A DNA stretch of 41,441 nt from an uncultured Eubacteriales bacterium (GTDB lineage Bacteria > Bacillota > Clostridia > Oscillospirales > Oscillospiraceae). The DNA is taken from contig URBH01000013.1 in NCBI GenBank assembly GCA_900546075.1, forward strand, positions 1 through 41,441, read 5' to 3'. Position numbers and translations under genes: made by a program. Below the pieces are notes generated by a model. The model ran no database searches and was not told the DNA's origin. It worked only from the letters and a program-made list of their open reading frames with translations. Below are positions 7,681 through 15,264 of this stretch, piece by piece; position 1 is the stretch's first letter, and the number at the start of each line of letters is the position of its first letter.

Positions 7681-7977
7681 GGTTCCCTCTGCCTCCCATA
7701 GCCGCTTCGTCAGCCATACCCCTGGCAGTCGCAACAAGCCGTCCCTTGGTCGTTTGTTTGCAATATTTTTCCCATATTCGGCAGGTAATGTCCATCGAAA
7801 ATCAGAATTATTTCGCTGTGCTGTGTTTCCGGAACTTCCCTGACGCGCTGTTTTCAGCAAAATCCGGTGCATCCGAATGAGAAGAATGCCTCGGTATCCA
7901 TACATAATTCCCCTTTTCCTGCAAATACTTCTACAGGAGCAAACCGCGCGTCATGCGCTTCAAAGGAGAAGAGAATT
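7681..7977. other. Non-coding debris upstream of the helicase remnant and of spoVT
   Basis: No convincing gene. A minus-strand open frame 7661-7795 (44 aa) overlaps the helicase start but has no ribosome site. The longer minus frame to 7905 lacks one too. It may be the decayed end of a partner gene of the helicase. The last 50 bases form the spoVT leader, with AAAGGAGAA at 7961-7969. Confidence 0.4.
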
Positions 7978-8520
7978 ATGAAAGCAACAGGCATCGTACG
8001 ACGGGTGGACGATCTGGGCAGAATCGTCATTCCAAAGGAGATCAGAAGAACCCTACGCATCCGCGAGGGCGACCCGTTGGAGATTTATACGGAGAAGGAT
8101 GGGGGTGTGATCTTCCGTAAGTATTCCCCTATGGGCGACTTGCAGGAGTTCGCTGCCCAGATGTGTGAGTCCATTGGATCCGCCACCGGGCATATCGCCG
8201 CGGTGACCGATCGGGACAGTATTATCGCCCTTTACGGCATCCCCAAGCGGGAGCTGATGGACAAGCCCAATTCGCCGGAATTGGAAAAGCTCATGGAACA
8301 GCGGAAAAATTACCTCTACAAAAACGGGGATGCCCCCATCCTGGCGGCTGACGGGGAGGAAAAGTACCGTCTTGGCGCCGCCGCGCCGATTTTGTCCCAG
8401 GGCGACCTTATGGGCTGCGTACTGCTGCTTCTGGGGGAAAACGACAGCCCCCTTCAGGAGGCAGACCAGGGGCTGGTCAAGACAGCCGCCGGTTTCTTGG
8501 GGAAGCAGATGGAAAACTGA
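7978..8520 (+). CDS. spoVT: Stage V sporulation regulator SpoVT
   Basis: A 180-aa protein matching SpoVT in length and layout. The AbrB/SpoVT swapped-hairpin DNA-binding domain is at residues 1-50 (MKATGIVRRVDDLGRIVIPK, then LRIREGDPLEIY), followed by a GAF-like domain from about 55 to the end. In Bacillus it is a sigma-G-dependent forespore regulator that tunes late sporulation genes. An open frame runs upstream to 7867, but AAAGGAGAA nine bases before this ATG and the conserved N-terminus fix the start. It has its own terminator and lies upstream of yabP-yabQ-divIC-yabR. Confidence 0.95.
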   Translation: MKATGIVRRVDDLGRIVIPKEIRRTLRIREGDPLEIYTEKDGGVIFRKYSPMGDLQEFAAQMCESIGSATGHIAAVTDRDSIIALYGIPKRELMDKPNSPELEKLMEQRKNYLYKNGDAPILAADGEEKYRLGAAAPILSQGDLMGCVLLLLGENDSPLQEADQGLVKTAAGFLGKQMEN

Positions 8521-8526
8521 AACCGT

Positions 8527-8560
8527 AGCCAGGACGCAGGAAACGCCCTGGCTGCTTTTT
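8527..8560 (+). terminator. Terminator after spoVT
   Basis: AGCCAGG (8527-8533) pairs with CCTGGCT (8547-8553), a 7-bp stem with a 13-base loop, followed by GCTTTTTG. The bases from 8561 to 8740 show no other gene. Confidence 0.7.
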
Positions 8561-8740
8561 GTTGTGCAAAGTGGGAAATACGCCATTTTCTCGCCCCTGC
8601 TGGGCAACCGGAAAGGATGCACAAAACCTTCATGCTTTGGCATTTGCACATGTTCGTGGTGCGGCGTTCCTGCATGAAGTTTTATGGCATATTCCCGCCG
8701 CCTGGAGCATAGCGTATGGCAAAGACAAGGAGGGATGGCT

Positions 8741-9007
8741 ATGGCGGATGAGCGTATGCCCCACAGGCTCTGTCTGAATGAGCGGCGGCAGCTGACCATG
8801 ACCGGGGTGACGGAGGTGGTCAGCTTTGACGATACGGCGGTGGTGCTGCAAACCTCCCTGGGGACGCTGATCGTCCAGGGGAAGGAATTGCAGCTGAAAA
8901 CCCTGTCCCTGGAGGGTGGGCAGGTGGAGGTGGACGGCAATGTTTCCGCGCTGGCCTATGAGGAACCCAGGCAGGCCGCCGGATGGAAGCGCCGTCTGTT
9001 CGGATGA
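8741..9007 (+). CDS. yabP: Sporulation protein YabP
   Basis: An 88-aa protein of the YabP/YqfC family: a short beta-rich core with HRLCLNERRQLTMTGV near the start and SFDDTAVVLQTSLGTLIVQG in the middle. In Bacillus, YabP is needed for spore coat and cortex assembly. AAGGAGG at 8727-8733 is seven bases from the ATG at 8741, so the in-frame ATG at 8735, which almost touches the ribosome site, and the longer frame are rejected. Its stop overlaps the yabQ start as ATGA (9004-9007), giving a yabP-yabQ operon as in other spore formers. Confidence 0.92.
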   Translation: MADERMPHRLCLNERRQLTMTGVTEVVSFDDTAVVLQTSLGTLIVQGKELQLKTLSLEGGQVEVDGNVSALAYEEPRQAAGWKRRLFG

Positions 9008-9702
9008 CCGCCCCCGCGCTGGCAGCGCACCGCTTTCTGTGCTGCTGTCTGCTGGGGGCGGCGCTGGGGGTGTATTACGAATTCCTGCGCCCCCTGCGCC
9101 CACGGCATACATTTGCCGCGGACGTGCTGTTTTTGTCGGGGGGCGCCTGGGTCTGGCTGCTCATGAGCTTTCGCGTGTGCAGAGGCGACCTGCGGCTGGG
9201 GTATTCCGCCGGACTTCTGGCCGGGGGGATCGTCTGGGATCTGATATTCGGCGGCCTGATCGCGCCTGTTTTTTCCGGATTCTGGAAATTCGTGAGGTCG
9301 CTCCTGGGCTTTGCTCTCATTCCCGTAAAAAATTTTTCAAAATTTGCAAAAATTTTATTTGCATCTGCGGAAAAATGGGTTACAATAAGATGGAATCATC
9401 GTCGGGAAAAACGGCGAAAACGAAGAGGTGAACCCATTGGAACAGAAACGCAGGGGGAAAGTGATTTTCCGGTCAGGCTCGCTGGCGCTGAAGATCATCG
9501 TGGCAGTGCTTATCGTATTCTCTATGGCGGCGCTGGCAGCTCTGAGGTGGGTACACACCGGCATTCAGGCACGAACCGGAGAGCTGCGGGACGAAGCCGC
9601 CGCTCTGGAACAGCAGAGCCGGGATCTGGAGGAGAAGATCGAGGATCTGGGTTCCGTGAAGAGCGTGGAGGACATCGCAAGAAGCGAGCTGGGGCTGGCT
9701 GA
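9004..9702 (+). CDS. yabQ: Spore cortex membrane protein YabQ, reading far into divIC
   Basis: Translationally coupled to yabP. The N-terminal half carries three or four hydrophobic segments (about residues 6-28, 36-56 and 66-88), then a strongly basic stretch around residues 110-145 (RWNHRREKRRKRR). This is the usual YabQ plan of membrane helices plus a positive tail, and YabQ is required for cortex formation. The frame has no stop after that tail and runs to 9702, overlapping divIC by about 265 bases in another frame. The last 90 residues are Gly/Arg/Ser-rich and look like out-of-frame divIC. Either the overlap is real or one base is wrong near 9328-9360, a region of A and T runs. Confidence 0.75.
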   Translation: MTAPALAAHRFLCCCLLGAALGVYYEFLRPLRPRHTFAADVLFLSGGAWVWLLMSFRVCRGDLRLGYSAGLLAGGIVWDLIFGGLIAPVFSGFWKFVRSLLGFALIPVKNFSKFAKILFASAEKWVTIRWNHRREKRRKRRGEPIGTETQGESDFPVRLAGAEDHRGSAYRILYGGAGSSEVGTHRHSGTNRRAAGRSRRSGTAEPGSGGEDRGSGFREERGGHRKKRAGAG

Positions 9703-9742
9703 CCCCAATACCCTTATTCTGGATCTACAGCCGCAGTCCTGA
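9437..9742 (+). CDS. divIC: Septum formation initiator DivIC/FtsB-like protein
   Basis: A 101-aa bitopic protein: a short basic cytoplasmic start (EQKRRGKVIF), a membrane helix at about residues 14-36, then a coiled coil (TGELRDEAAALEQQSRDLEE) and a compact end. This is the DivIC/FtsB plan, a component of the divisome that joins FtsL and DivIB. The start is TTG at 9437, because GAGGTGA (9425-9431) is placed exactly for it. The GTG at 9428 lies inside that ribosome site. The yabQ frame overlaps most of the gene. Confidence 0.88.
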   Translation: MEQKRRGKVIFRSGSLALKIIVAVLIVFSMAALAALRWVHTGIQARTGELRDEAAALEQQSRDLEEKIEDLGSVKSVEDIARSELGLADPNTLILDLQPQS

Positions 9743-9790
9743 TCCTATCAATTCATTAACTGAAAATACATGGAGGAATCACAGCATACT

Positions 9791-10270
9791 ATGGAGTTAA
9801 CCGTTGGAGCCATTTTAGAGGGTAAAGTCAAGTCTATCACCAATTTCGGCGCATTCATCTCCCTTCCGGAGGGAAAGACGGGCATGGTACATATTTCCGA
9901 GGTCGCCAATGCCTACGTCAGCGATATCCGGCAGCACCTGACCGAGGGTCAGGACGTGAAGGTCGTGGTCATCGGCCTGGAAAACGGCAAGATCAACCTG
10001 TCCATCAAGCGTCTGGAACCCAAGCCCCAGCGTGAGAACGGCGGAAATCGGAACGGGAACTATCGCGGCGCACCCCGTCAGGACGGCGGCTTCCGCCGGG
10101 AGAACAACGCTCCGGCGCAGAACCGCCCCCAGCGCGCCCCCATGCAGCCCGCCGCCCCCAAGACGGCCGACCAGCTGTTTGAGGAAAAGCTGAAGGCGTT
10201 CATGTCCGAATCCGACAACAAGCTCTCCTCCATGCGTGCGGATCACCGCACCAAGAGCAGAAGGCGGTAA
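9791..10270 (+). CDS. yabR: S1-domain RNA-binding protein YabR
   Basis: A 159-aa protein with one S1 RNA-binding domain at about residues 1-72: VGAILEGKVKSITNFGAFIS, GMVHISEVA, and a closing LSIKRLEP. A low-complexity Asn/Arg/Gly/Pro-rich linker (about 75-125) and a short basic helix follow. It sits where yabR sits in Bacillus, after divIC. GGAGGA (9772-9777) is 13 bases from the ATG at 9791, which matches the family N-terminus; the ATG at 9770 has no ribosome site. The role is probably RNA or ribosome binding. Confidence 0.9.
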   Translation: MELTVGAILEGKVKSITNFGAFISLPEGKTGMVHISEVANAYVSDIRQHLTEGQDVKVVVIGLENGKINLSIKRLEPKPQRENGGNRNGNYRGAPRQDGGFRRENNAPAQNRPQRAPMQPAAPKTADQLFEEKLKAFMSESDNKLSSMRADHRTKSRRR

Positions 10271-10510
10271 AAAAACGGGCTATCCTGTTCCAAAAGGCCG
10301 TCGGCCTTTTGGAACAATGGGATGGCAGTCTGCTGCGCGCACTCCTTGGCCGCCGCAGGCGGCCAACTCGCACACTTTGCAGCCTGAGAGGTATTTTCTG
10401 CCAGGTACACGCCCCGGCAGAAAATGATTCAATTTTATTTGCCGCCTGCGGGCGGCTTTCCTCTGCGAGGCTTTTTAGATACGGTGAGGCTGCCCTGGCA
10501 GCCCGTTTTT
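10269..10510. repeat. Array of six hairpins enclosed by an outer inverted repeat
   Basis: The outer arms are AAAAACGGGCT (10271-10281) and AGCCCGTTTTT (10500-10510). Inside, in order, are 13-bp arms at 10287-10299/10303-10315 (3-base loop), 9-bp at 10346-10354/10358-10366, 10-bp at 10393-10402/10416-10425, 6-bp GCCGCC/GGCGGC at 10441-10456, and 7-bp at 10488-10494/10497-10503. This fills the whole gap between yabR and the SDR gene. The T-run at its right end could also terminate transcription from yabR. Confidence 0.75.
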
Positions 10511-10548
10511 CATGAGACGGAAATGGACTGCGGAAGGCGGGAAATTCT

Positions 10549-11247
10549 ATGGGGAATGTTGTGATCACCGGCGGCTCCCGGGGAATCGGCGCAGCGGCGG
10601 TGGAGCTGTTCGCCGCCCGGGGCGACCGGGTGACGTTTTTGTACGAAAAAAACCACGCCGCCGCGAAAGCCGTGGCGGAGAAGACCGGAGCCACGGCCAT
10701 CTGCTGCGACGTGGCGGACGGAGAAGCCGTGAACCGGGCGTTTGCCCGGATGGGGGATGTGGATATCCTCGTCTGCAACGCCGGGACGATGTACTTTGGG
10801 CTGCTGTCTCAGATGGCGGAAACGGATTGGAACCGGCTGTTTGCCGTTAACGTGGGGGGGATTTACCACTGCGTCAACGCCGTCATGCCGTCCTTTCTCA
10901 AGACCCACCGGGGCAGCATCGTGACGGTGGCCAGCATGTGGGGGCAGGTTGGCGCGTCCTGCGAGGCGGCGTATTCCGCCACAAAGGGGGCGGTGATCGC
11001 TCTGACCAAGGCGCTGGCCAAGGAGCTTGGCCCCAGCGGCATTCGGGTCAACTGCGTGGCGCCGGGGGTCATTCTCACGGACATGTGCGCGAACGTCGCT
11101 CCGGACATCCTCGCGGGAATGGCGGAGGAAACCCCCTTGGGGCGCAACGGTGCGCCCACGGATGTAGCGAAGGCCATTGCGTATCTGGCGGACGCGGAAT
11201 TCATCACCGGGCAGGTGCTGGGCGTCAGCGGCGGGTACGTAATTTGA
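10549..11247 (+). CDS. SDR-family NAD(P)-dependent oxidoreductase
   Basis: A 232-aa classical short-chain dehydrogenase/reductase. The nucleotide-binding TGGSRGIG is at residues 7-14, the CNAG motif near 80, and the catalytic Ser129, Tyr142 and Lys146 are present (YSATK). VNCVAPGVILTDM follows and the protein ends in the family's GQVLGVSGG. It resembles FabG-type 3-oxoacyl reductases, but no fatty-acid genes are nearby, so the substrate is unknown. It lies 19 bases upstream of rpiB on the same strand, probably cotranscribed, which hints at a sugar or polyol substrate. Confidence 0.9.
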   Translation: MGNVVITGGSRGIGAAAVELFAARGDRVTFLYEKNHAAAKAVAEKTGATAICCDVADGEAVNRAFARMGDVDILVCNAGTMYFGLLSQMAETDWNRLFAVNVGGIYHCVNAVMPSFLKTHRGSIVTVASMWGQVGASCEAAYSATKGAVIALTKALAKELGPSGIRVNCVAPGVILTDMCANVAPDILAGMAEETPLGRNGAPTDVAKAIAYLADAEFITGQVLGVSGGYVI

Positions 11248-11266
11248 GAACAAAGGAGACTGAACT

Positions 11267-11707
11267 ATGAAAATTGCCATCGGCTGTGACCACGGTGCGT
11301 TTGCGCTGAAAAATAAAATCATCCAGCATCTGGAAAAGCAGGGGCATGAGATCAGGGACTTCGGCACCTATTCCACGGAAAGCTGCGATTACCCCGACTT
11401 TGCCGCGGCGGCCGCCCGGGCTGTCGCCGGGGGGGAGTGTCGGCGGGGCATTGTGCTGTGTACCACCGGCATCGGCGTGTCCATCAGCGCCAACAAAATC
11501 GACGGCATCCGCTGCGCCCTGCTGTCCGACCCCTGGTCGGCAAAAATGACCCGTCTGCACAACGACACCAACATGATGGCACTGGGTGCGGGGGTCGTAG
11601 GCGAAAATCTGGCGATGGAGATCGTGGACGTCTGGCTCGCCACGGAATTTTCCGGGGAGGCGCGCCATCAGCGCCGGATCGATAAGGTTATGGCGCTGGA
11701 AAAGTGA
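11267..11707 (+). CDS. rpiB: Ribose-5-phosphate isomerase B
   Basis: A 146-aa LacA/RpiB-family isomerase interconverting ribulose-5-phosphate and ribose-5-phosphate in the pentose phosphate pathway. It shows IGCDHGAF at the start, Cys65 in VLCTTGIGVSISANK (the usual motif is CGTGIG), His98 in RLHNDTN, and MALGAGVVG. AAAGGAG lies before the ATG. The Thr in place of the usual Gly after the catalytic Cys is a mild variation; a related sugar-phosphate isomerase role is possible. Confidence 0.92.
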   Translation: MKIAIGCDHGAFALKNKIIQHLEKQGHEIRDFGTYSTESCDYPDFAAAAARAVAGGECRRGIVLCTTGIGVSISANKIDGIRCALLSDPWSAKMTRLHNDTNMMALGAGVVGENLAMEIVDVWLATEFSGEARHQRRIDKVMALEK

Positions 11708-11749
11708 GGTTTTTCCAATTTTTGAAATCAAAAAGAGAAAGCTGTCCGT

Positions 11750-11812
11750 TTGATGGATGGCTGTAAAACAGTTAGTGGAGCGTATCAATAAAGATACGCT
11801 CCATTTCTCGTT
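11750..11812 (+). terminator. Terminator-containing repeat, copy A
   Basis: GGAGCGTATC (from 11778) pairs with GATACGCTCC across six bases, followed by ATTTCTCGTT. The stem and the 27 bases before it, from TTTGATGG, recur in reverse orientation at 19304-19365 (copy B). In both places the unit sits directly downstream of a gene on the same strand, here rpiB. Confidence 0.75.
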
Positions 11813-11823
11813 CCATCATGCTA

Positions 11824-11946
11824 TGCCTTGGCTCTCCCTCTGGGAGAGCTGTCACCGAAGGTGACTGAGAGGGCTTTGCAGTCTTGCGTACCCCCTCCGT
11901 CCTCGCTTCGCTCGGCCACCTTTCCCAAAGGGAGAGGCAAGGGGTG
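11824..11946. repeat. Dispersed palindromic repeat of gut-Firmicutes type
   Basis: Terminal inverted repeats of about 25 bases: CCTTGGCTCTCCCTCTGGGA at the left (11827-11846) and the near-complement ending at 11942. Internal hairpins are GCTCTCCC/GGGAGAGC and GTCACC/GGTGAC. I recognise this layout, including CTCGCTTCGCTCGG in the middle, as a very common intergenic repeat in Faecalibacterium-like genomes. It fills most of the gap 11813-11976. Confidence 0.7.
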
Positions 11947-11976
11947 CACCATTCACTACGTTTCCTCTTTTTGCCG

Positions 11977-12261
11977 TTATCCGCCGTAGTAGCCCGCTTC
12001 CAGCAGACGGGTCAGGGCTTCGTTGGCTTCCTCGTCGCTGAACAGCGTCGTGAAGCGCTTGTCCACGGCCAGGGCTTCCAGCGTCAGGTCAAGACGGCGC
12101 TTTTCTTTGAGCGCGTTGAAGCCGTCGCTGAGGCGGCTGCCGGATAAGGCACGGTGCGCCGTTTTCATGGCGTCTTCGGTGGGGACGGGACGCATCCGAA
12201 TGCCGAGGGTTTCCGCTTTCTCCCGGTTTGCCGCCCAGGCGGCGATGAATTTTTCTTCCAT
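11977..12261 (-). CDS. Small hypothetical protein downstream of the transglutaminase
   Basis: A 94-aa soluble, helical, charged protein that I do not recognise. GGAGAAG lies four bases from the ATG at 12261, which is preferred over the longer frame to 12285. It starts 10 bases after the transglutaminase-like gene ends and is the last gene of the minus-strand MoxR-DUF58-transglutaminase operon. It has no signal peptide or membrane segment. Confidence 0.7.
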   Translation of the reverse strand: MEEKFIAAWAANREKAETLGIRMRPVPTEDAMKTAHRALSGSRLSDGFNALKEKRRLDLTLEALAVDKRFTTLFSDEEANEALTRLLEAGYYGG

Positions 12262-12271
12262 AGGCTTCTCC

Positions 12272-14350
12272 TTAGATCGCTGCATAAAGATACATATAAA
12301 CCAGCCGCAGATACCAGGGCGTTTGTTCCAGCCGGTGCCGGGCGTCGGTCAAGTACGCCGTGAACTGTTCCAGCTCCTCCACCGTCAATGTGTGCTGGCT
12401 GAATTTGGCCTTCTGCGCCAGGGCTTCCAGGGCTTCCGGGGGTGGCTGGTGCAAAAGTTTGGACAGCAGCTCCGTCTCCTGCCACATGGCAAGCCCCCGG
12501 GCGTTGGGGCGGGCGGTTTCCTGTCTGCGGCGGCGAAGGTGAATGCGGACGCTTCGCTGGGCTGTTGCCGTCAAGGCCAGCAGTGCCGGTATGAACAGCA
12601 CGGCCAGAATCTTTCCGACGGTGTGCTGTTTCGGCGTGTCCGGCTGGGGCGGCGTGGACGCGGCCGGCGTCTGCGGGTTGGAGGGTGCAGCTGCGGAGGG
12701 CGACGGGGTCGTCGGCTCCGGGGAGGGTGGCTGGGCGGCTTCCTGGGTGGCTTCCGGCACGGTCTCCGGGGCGGGCTGCTGTGCCGCGGCCATGTCCGAC
12801 GGCGTGGCTTCCAGCACCAGCCAGACGCCCAGCGTCGGCTCATAATATTCCGCCCAGGCGTGGGCGTTTTTCTCGGTGACAGTGGCGGGCATACCGGGGG
12901 CGGTTTTCACCAGATAGCCGCTGACGTAGCGGGCTTCGATCCCCGCCGCCCGGAGCAGCACCGTCGCCGCCGTGGCGAAGTGGACGCAGTAGCCCGCTTC
13001 GGCGCTTTCCAGAAACCACAGGGCAAAATCCGTCTCTCCCTCGCCCATCCGGGAAGGATTCAGATCGTACCGGGCGGAAGCGCGGACGTAGTCCCCGATC
13101 TTCTCTGCCCTCTCCACGGTGGAGGAAGCGTCACCCAGAATATTCGCAAGAAGGGCTTCCGCCCGGGTGCGGGTCGCGTCCGGGAGGGCAAGATAGGGGG
13201 ATGCTGCACTGGGCGGGGTCGCCGACCCGGAAATTGCCGTTGCCCGCCAGTCGTCCGGCAATCCGGCGCGGGGGATGACGTATTCGGTGTATGCCCAGGT
13301 GTTGCTCATGTTTCCGCCGATGAGCGCCATGCTCCGGGCGGGATAATAGGGCAGGTACAATAGCGCCCGTTCGCCTGCGGTGCGGATGGACACGTCGCCG
13401 TAGTCCACCCCGGTGAGGGAAAAGTCCTCCGTCCGGTGCCGGGAGGTCGTCCAGGTCATGCCGTCGTAGCCGTCATAATCCTGCCCCCGGAGGTAGAGGG
13501 TGCCGCCGATCTCCGCCGTGACCTCCATCACCGTTACGGGCGACTCGATTCTCCGCCCCAGGGACGCAAGGCGCACATGATCCGGCTCCTGAGAGGAAAC
13601 GGAAACGGTCACCTCCTGCCGGACGTTTTCCACCTTTTCCGGGATGCTCTGGAACCAGGAGAGAATGGCATTCCGGGTCGCTTCCGAGCGGTTTACATAA
13701 CTCTCTTGCGGGAATGCCAGGAACAGCGCCGCCAGCGCCAGAGCCGTCGGGATCGCCGCCATGGCGGTCAGACGGTTGCCCTGGGGGGCGCTTTGCCTGC
13801 GGACGCGGCCGGTGAGAATCAGAATGACGAGGCCGAACAGCAGGCAGAATAAATACGGCACATCCGGAACGGTATCCGTCACCACCATGCAGGCGGAAAG
13901 GGGGATCAGCGACGCCAGCACCGGGAGGAACGCCCCCAGCTTCCGGCACACCGACCAGGTCACGGCGGCGCTCAGCAGAACCCCCAGGGCAGCCATGGGA
14001 ATATCCACCGCCGTCGCGCCGTCGGACAACGGAAGCGGGTTCCAGCCGTAGGCGTTGCCGTAAATGGAGGTCATACGGTACAGCAGCCCAAACAGCTGCT
14101 CTGCCGCCTCCTCCCGCCGCCAGGCATAACCGGCAAGCAACGCAAAAGCGCACAGCACCGCCGCGCCGCCCCATTTCAGGCTGAAGGCCGCGGCGCAGAA
14201 AACCGATGCCGCAGCGCAGATCAGCACCACCCCGGCATAGTCGTCCAAGGGCAGGTCAAATCCGCTGACCACGCATCCCACCGCGCCGAAGGCGATCAGA
14301 AAGGCCAGTGCCGCCGCGATTCCGGCGGTGACCCAGAGCTTACGCTTCAT
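12272..14350 (-). CDS. Transglutaminase-like membrane protein (TgpA-type)
   Basis: A 692-aa protein. A bundle of hydrophobic segments occupies the first 210 residues, then comes a large extracytoplasmic region with a transglutaminase core: Cys455 in AGYCVHFA, His497 in NAHAWAEYY, and Glu514 in LEATP at the third position. A Pro/Ser/Thr-rich linker, one membrane helix (about 610-635) and a DUF4129-like tail follow. Many clostridial members also have Glu rather than Asp in the triad. GGAGGTG with 6-base spacing fixes the ATG at 14350, overlapping the DUF58 gene by 11 bases. Such proteins go with MoxR and DUF58 proteins in cell-envelope processing; the substrate is unknown. Confidence 0.9.
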   Translation of the reverse strand: MKRKLWVTAGIAAALAFLIAFGAVGCVVSGFDLPLDDYAGVVLICAAASVFCAAAFSLKWGGAAVLCAFALLAGYAWRREEAAEQLFGLLYRMTSIYGNAYGWNPLPLSDGATAVDIPMAALGVLLSAAVTWSVCRKLGAFLPVLASLIPLSACMVVTDTVPDVPYLFCLLFGLVILILTGRVRRQSAPQGNRLTAMAAIPTALALAALFLAFPQESYVNRSEATRNAILSWFQSIPEKVENVRQEVTVSVSSQEPDHVRLASLGRRIESPVTVMEVTAEIGGTLYLRGQDYDGYDGMTWTTSRHRTEDFSLTGVDYGDVSIRTAGERALLYLPYYPARSMALIGGNMSNTWAYTEYVIPRAGLPDDWRATAISGSATPPSAASPYLALPDATRTRAEALLANILGDASSTVERAEKIGDYVRASARYDLNPSRMGEGETDFALWFLESAEAGYCVHFATAATVLLRAAGIEARYVSGYLVKTAPGMPATVTEKNAHAWAEYYEPTLGVWLVLEATPSDMAAAQQPAPETVPEATQEAAQPPSPEPTTPSPSAAAPSNPQTPAASTPPQPDTPKQHTVGKILAVLFIPALLALTATAQRSVRIHLRRRRQETARPNARGLAMWQETELLSKLLHQPPPEALEALAQKAKFSQHTLTVEELEQFTAYLTDARHRLEQTPWYLRLVYMYLYAAI

Positions 14351-15263
14351 CCGGCTCACCTCCGATGTGGTACTGCCAGGAGGCGGCGAAGCCAAAATCC
14401 CGGATGGAGCCTTCTTTTGCTTCCCCGGCGCACAGCAGCGTGTCGATGGTTTTGCTCAGCTCCTGCTCCGTCTGCACCCACGATGACTGCACCCCATCGG
14501 CGGTCAGGGCGCGGATCTCAAAGCGGACGTCCTTCCCTACAAGATAGCTCCCCAGCCACAACAGCCGCCCGAATTTCCTGTCCAGCTCCTCCGGGGCTCC
14601 CCGGAGGGTCATGGTCAGCATCACCAGCCCCCGCTGGGGTTCCATGGGCTGACGGATCATCCATTTGCCGGTTTTGGCGGTGAGCTTCCAATGCACCTGA
14701 TTCAGGCTGTCCCCGGGGCGGTAGAGCCGAAGTTCATGGTTTTCCGCAAAGCCGCCGGATTTGGGCTTCCACGCCCGGGCAATGTAACGGTCAAGGTCGG
14801 GTATGGCGGGAATGGGCAGGGGCTTTGGGCGGACGAGGACGGTCTTGGCCGCCACCTTCCTCACCGGGAAGGCAAACAGCCCCAGATAATCGCAGACCCG
14901 CGCCCGCGCCACGGTGACGACAATGCCGCCGCAGTGCTGCGTGGGCAGTCCGGAACCCGCCCGATAGCGCTGTGTCTGACCGGTGATGCAGCTGCGCAGG
15001 CGGATGTTTCCCTTGAAGGGCGGCAGCGGAAAGGCACTGCTGCCCAGCAGCCAGGTTTCCGCCTCCGTACCCATGGGAACGGCGTCCGCCCCGTCCGGGG
15101 ACAGGCGGAAGGAAAGCATGGCGGGGATGCTGATCATCAGCGACAGCCAGGGAAGCCCCCCTACGATCATCAGCGCCAGCCAGGAAAACCACTCGCCGTA
15201 GGCAATGTAAAATACCCAGCAGCCGAACAGCGCCGCCAGATACCACAATCTCCGCCCGACCAT
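14340..15263 (-). CDS. DUF58-domain membrane protein
   Basis: A 307-aa protein with two N-terminal membrane helices (about residues 5-50), a beta-rich stretch, and the DUF58 signature in the C-terminal half: LRLYRPGDSLNQVHWKLTAK followed by GKWMIRQ. DUF58 proteins are the partners of MoxR ATPases. The start lies one base past the MoxR stop, and the end overlaps the transglutaminase gene, giving the standard three-gene operon. Confidence 0.92.
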   Translation of the reverse strand: MVGRRLWYLAALFGCWVFYIAYGEWFSWLALMIVGGLPWLSLMISIPAMLSFRLSPDGADAVPMGTEAETWLLGSSAFPLPPFKGNIRLRSCITGQTQRYRAGSGLPTQHCGGIVVTVARARVCDYLGLFAFPVRKVAAKTVLVRPKPLPIPAIPDLDRYIARAWKPKSGGFAENHELRLYRPGDSLNQVHWKLTAKTGKWMIRQPMEPQRGLVMLTMTLRGAPEELDRKFGRLLWLGSYLVGKDVRFEIRALTADGVQSSWVQTEQELSKTIDTLLCAGEAKEGSIRDFGFAASWQYHIGGEPDEA

Positions 15264-15264
15264 G

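Noticed and set aside
9428..9436. GTG at 9428 as the divIC start
   Set aside because: It lies within the GAGGTGA that is correctly spaced for the TTG at 9437 and has no ribosome site of its own.
10269..10510. CRISPR array
   Set aside because: The hairpins differ from one another in sequence and spacing; there are no direct repeats with uniform spacers and no cas genes in the window.
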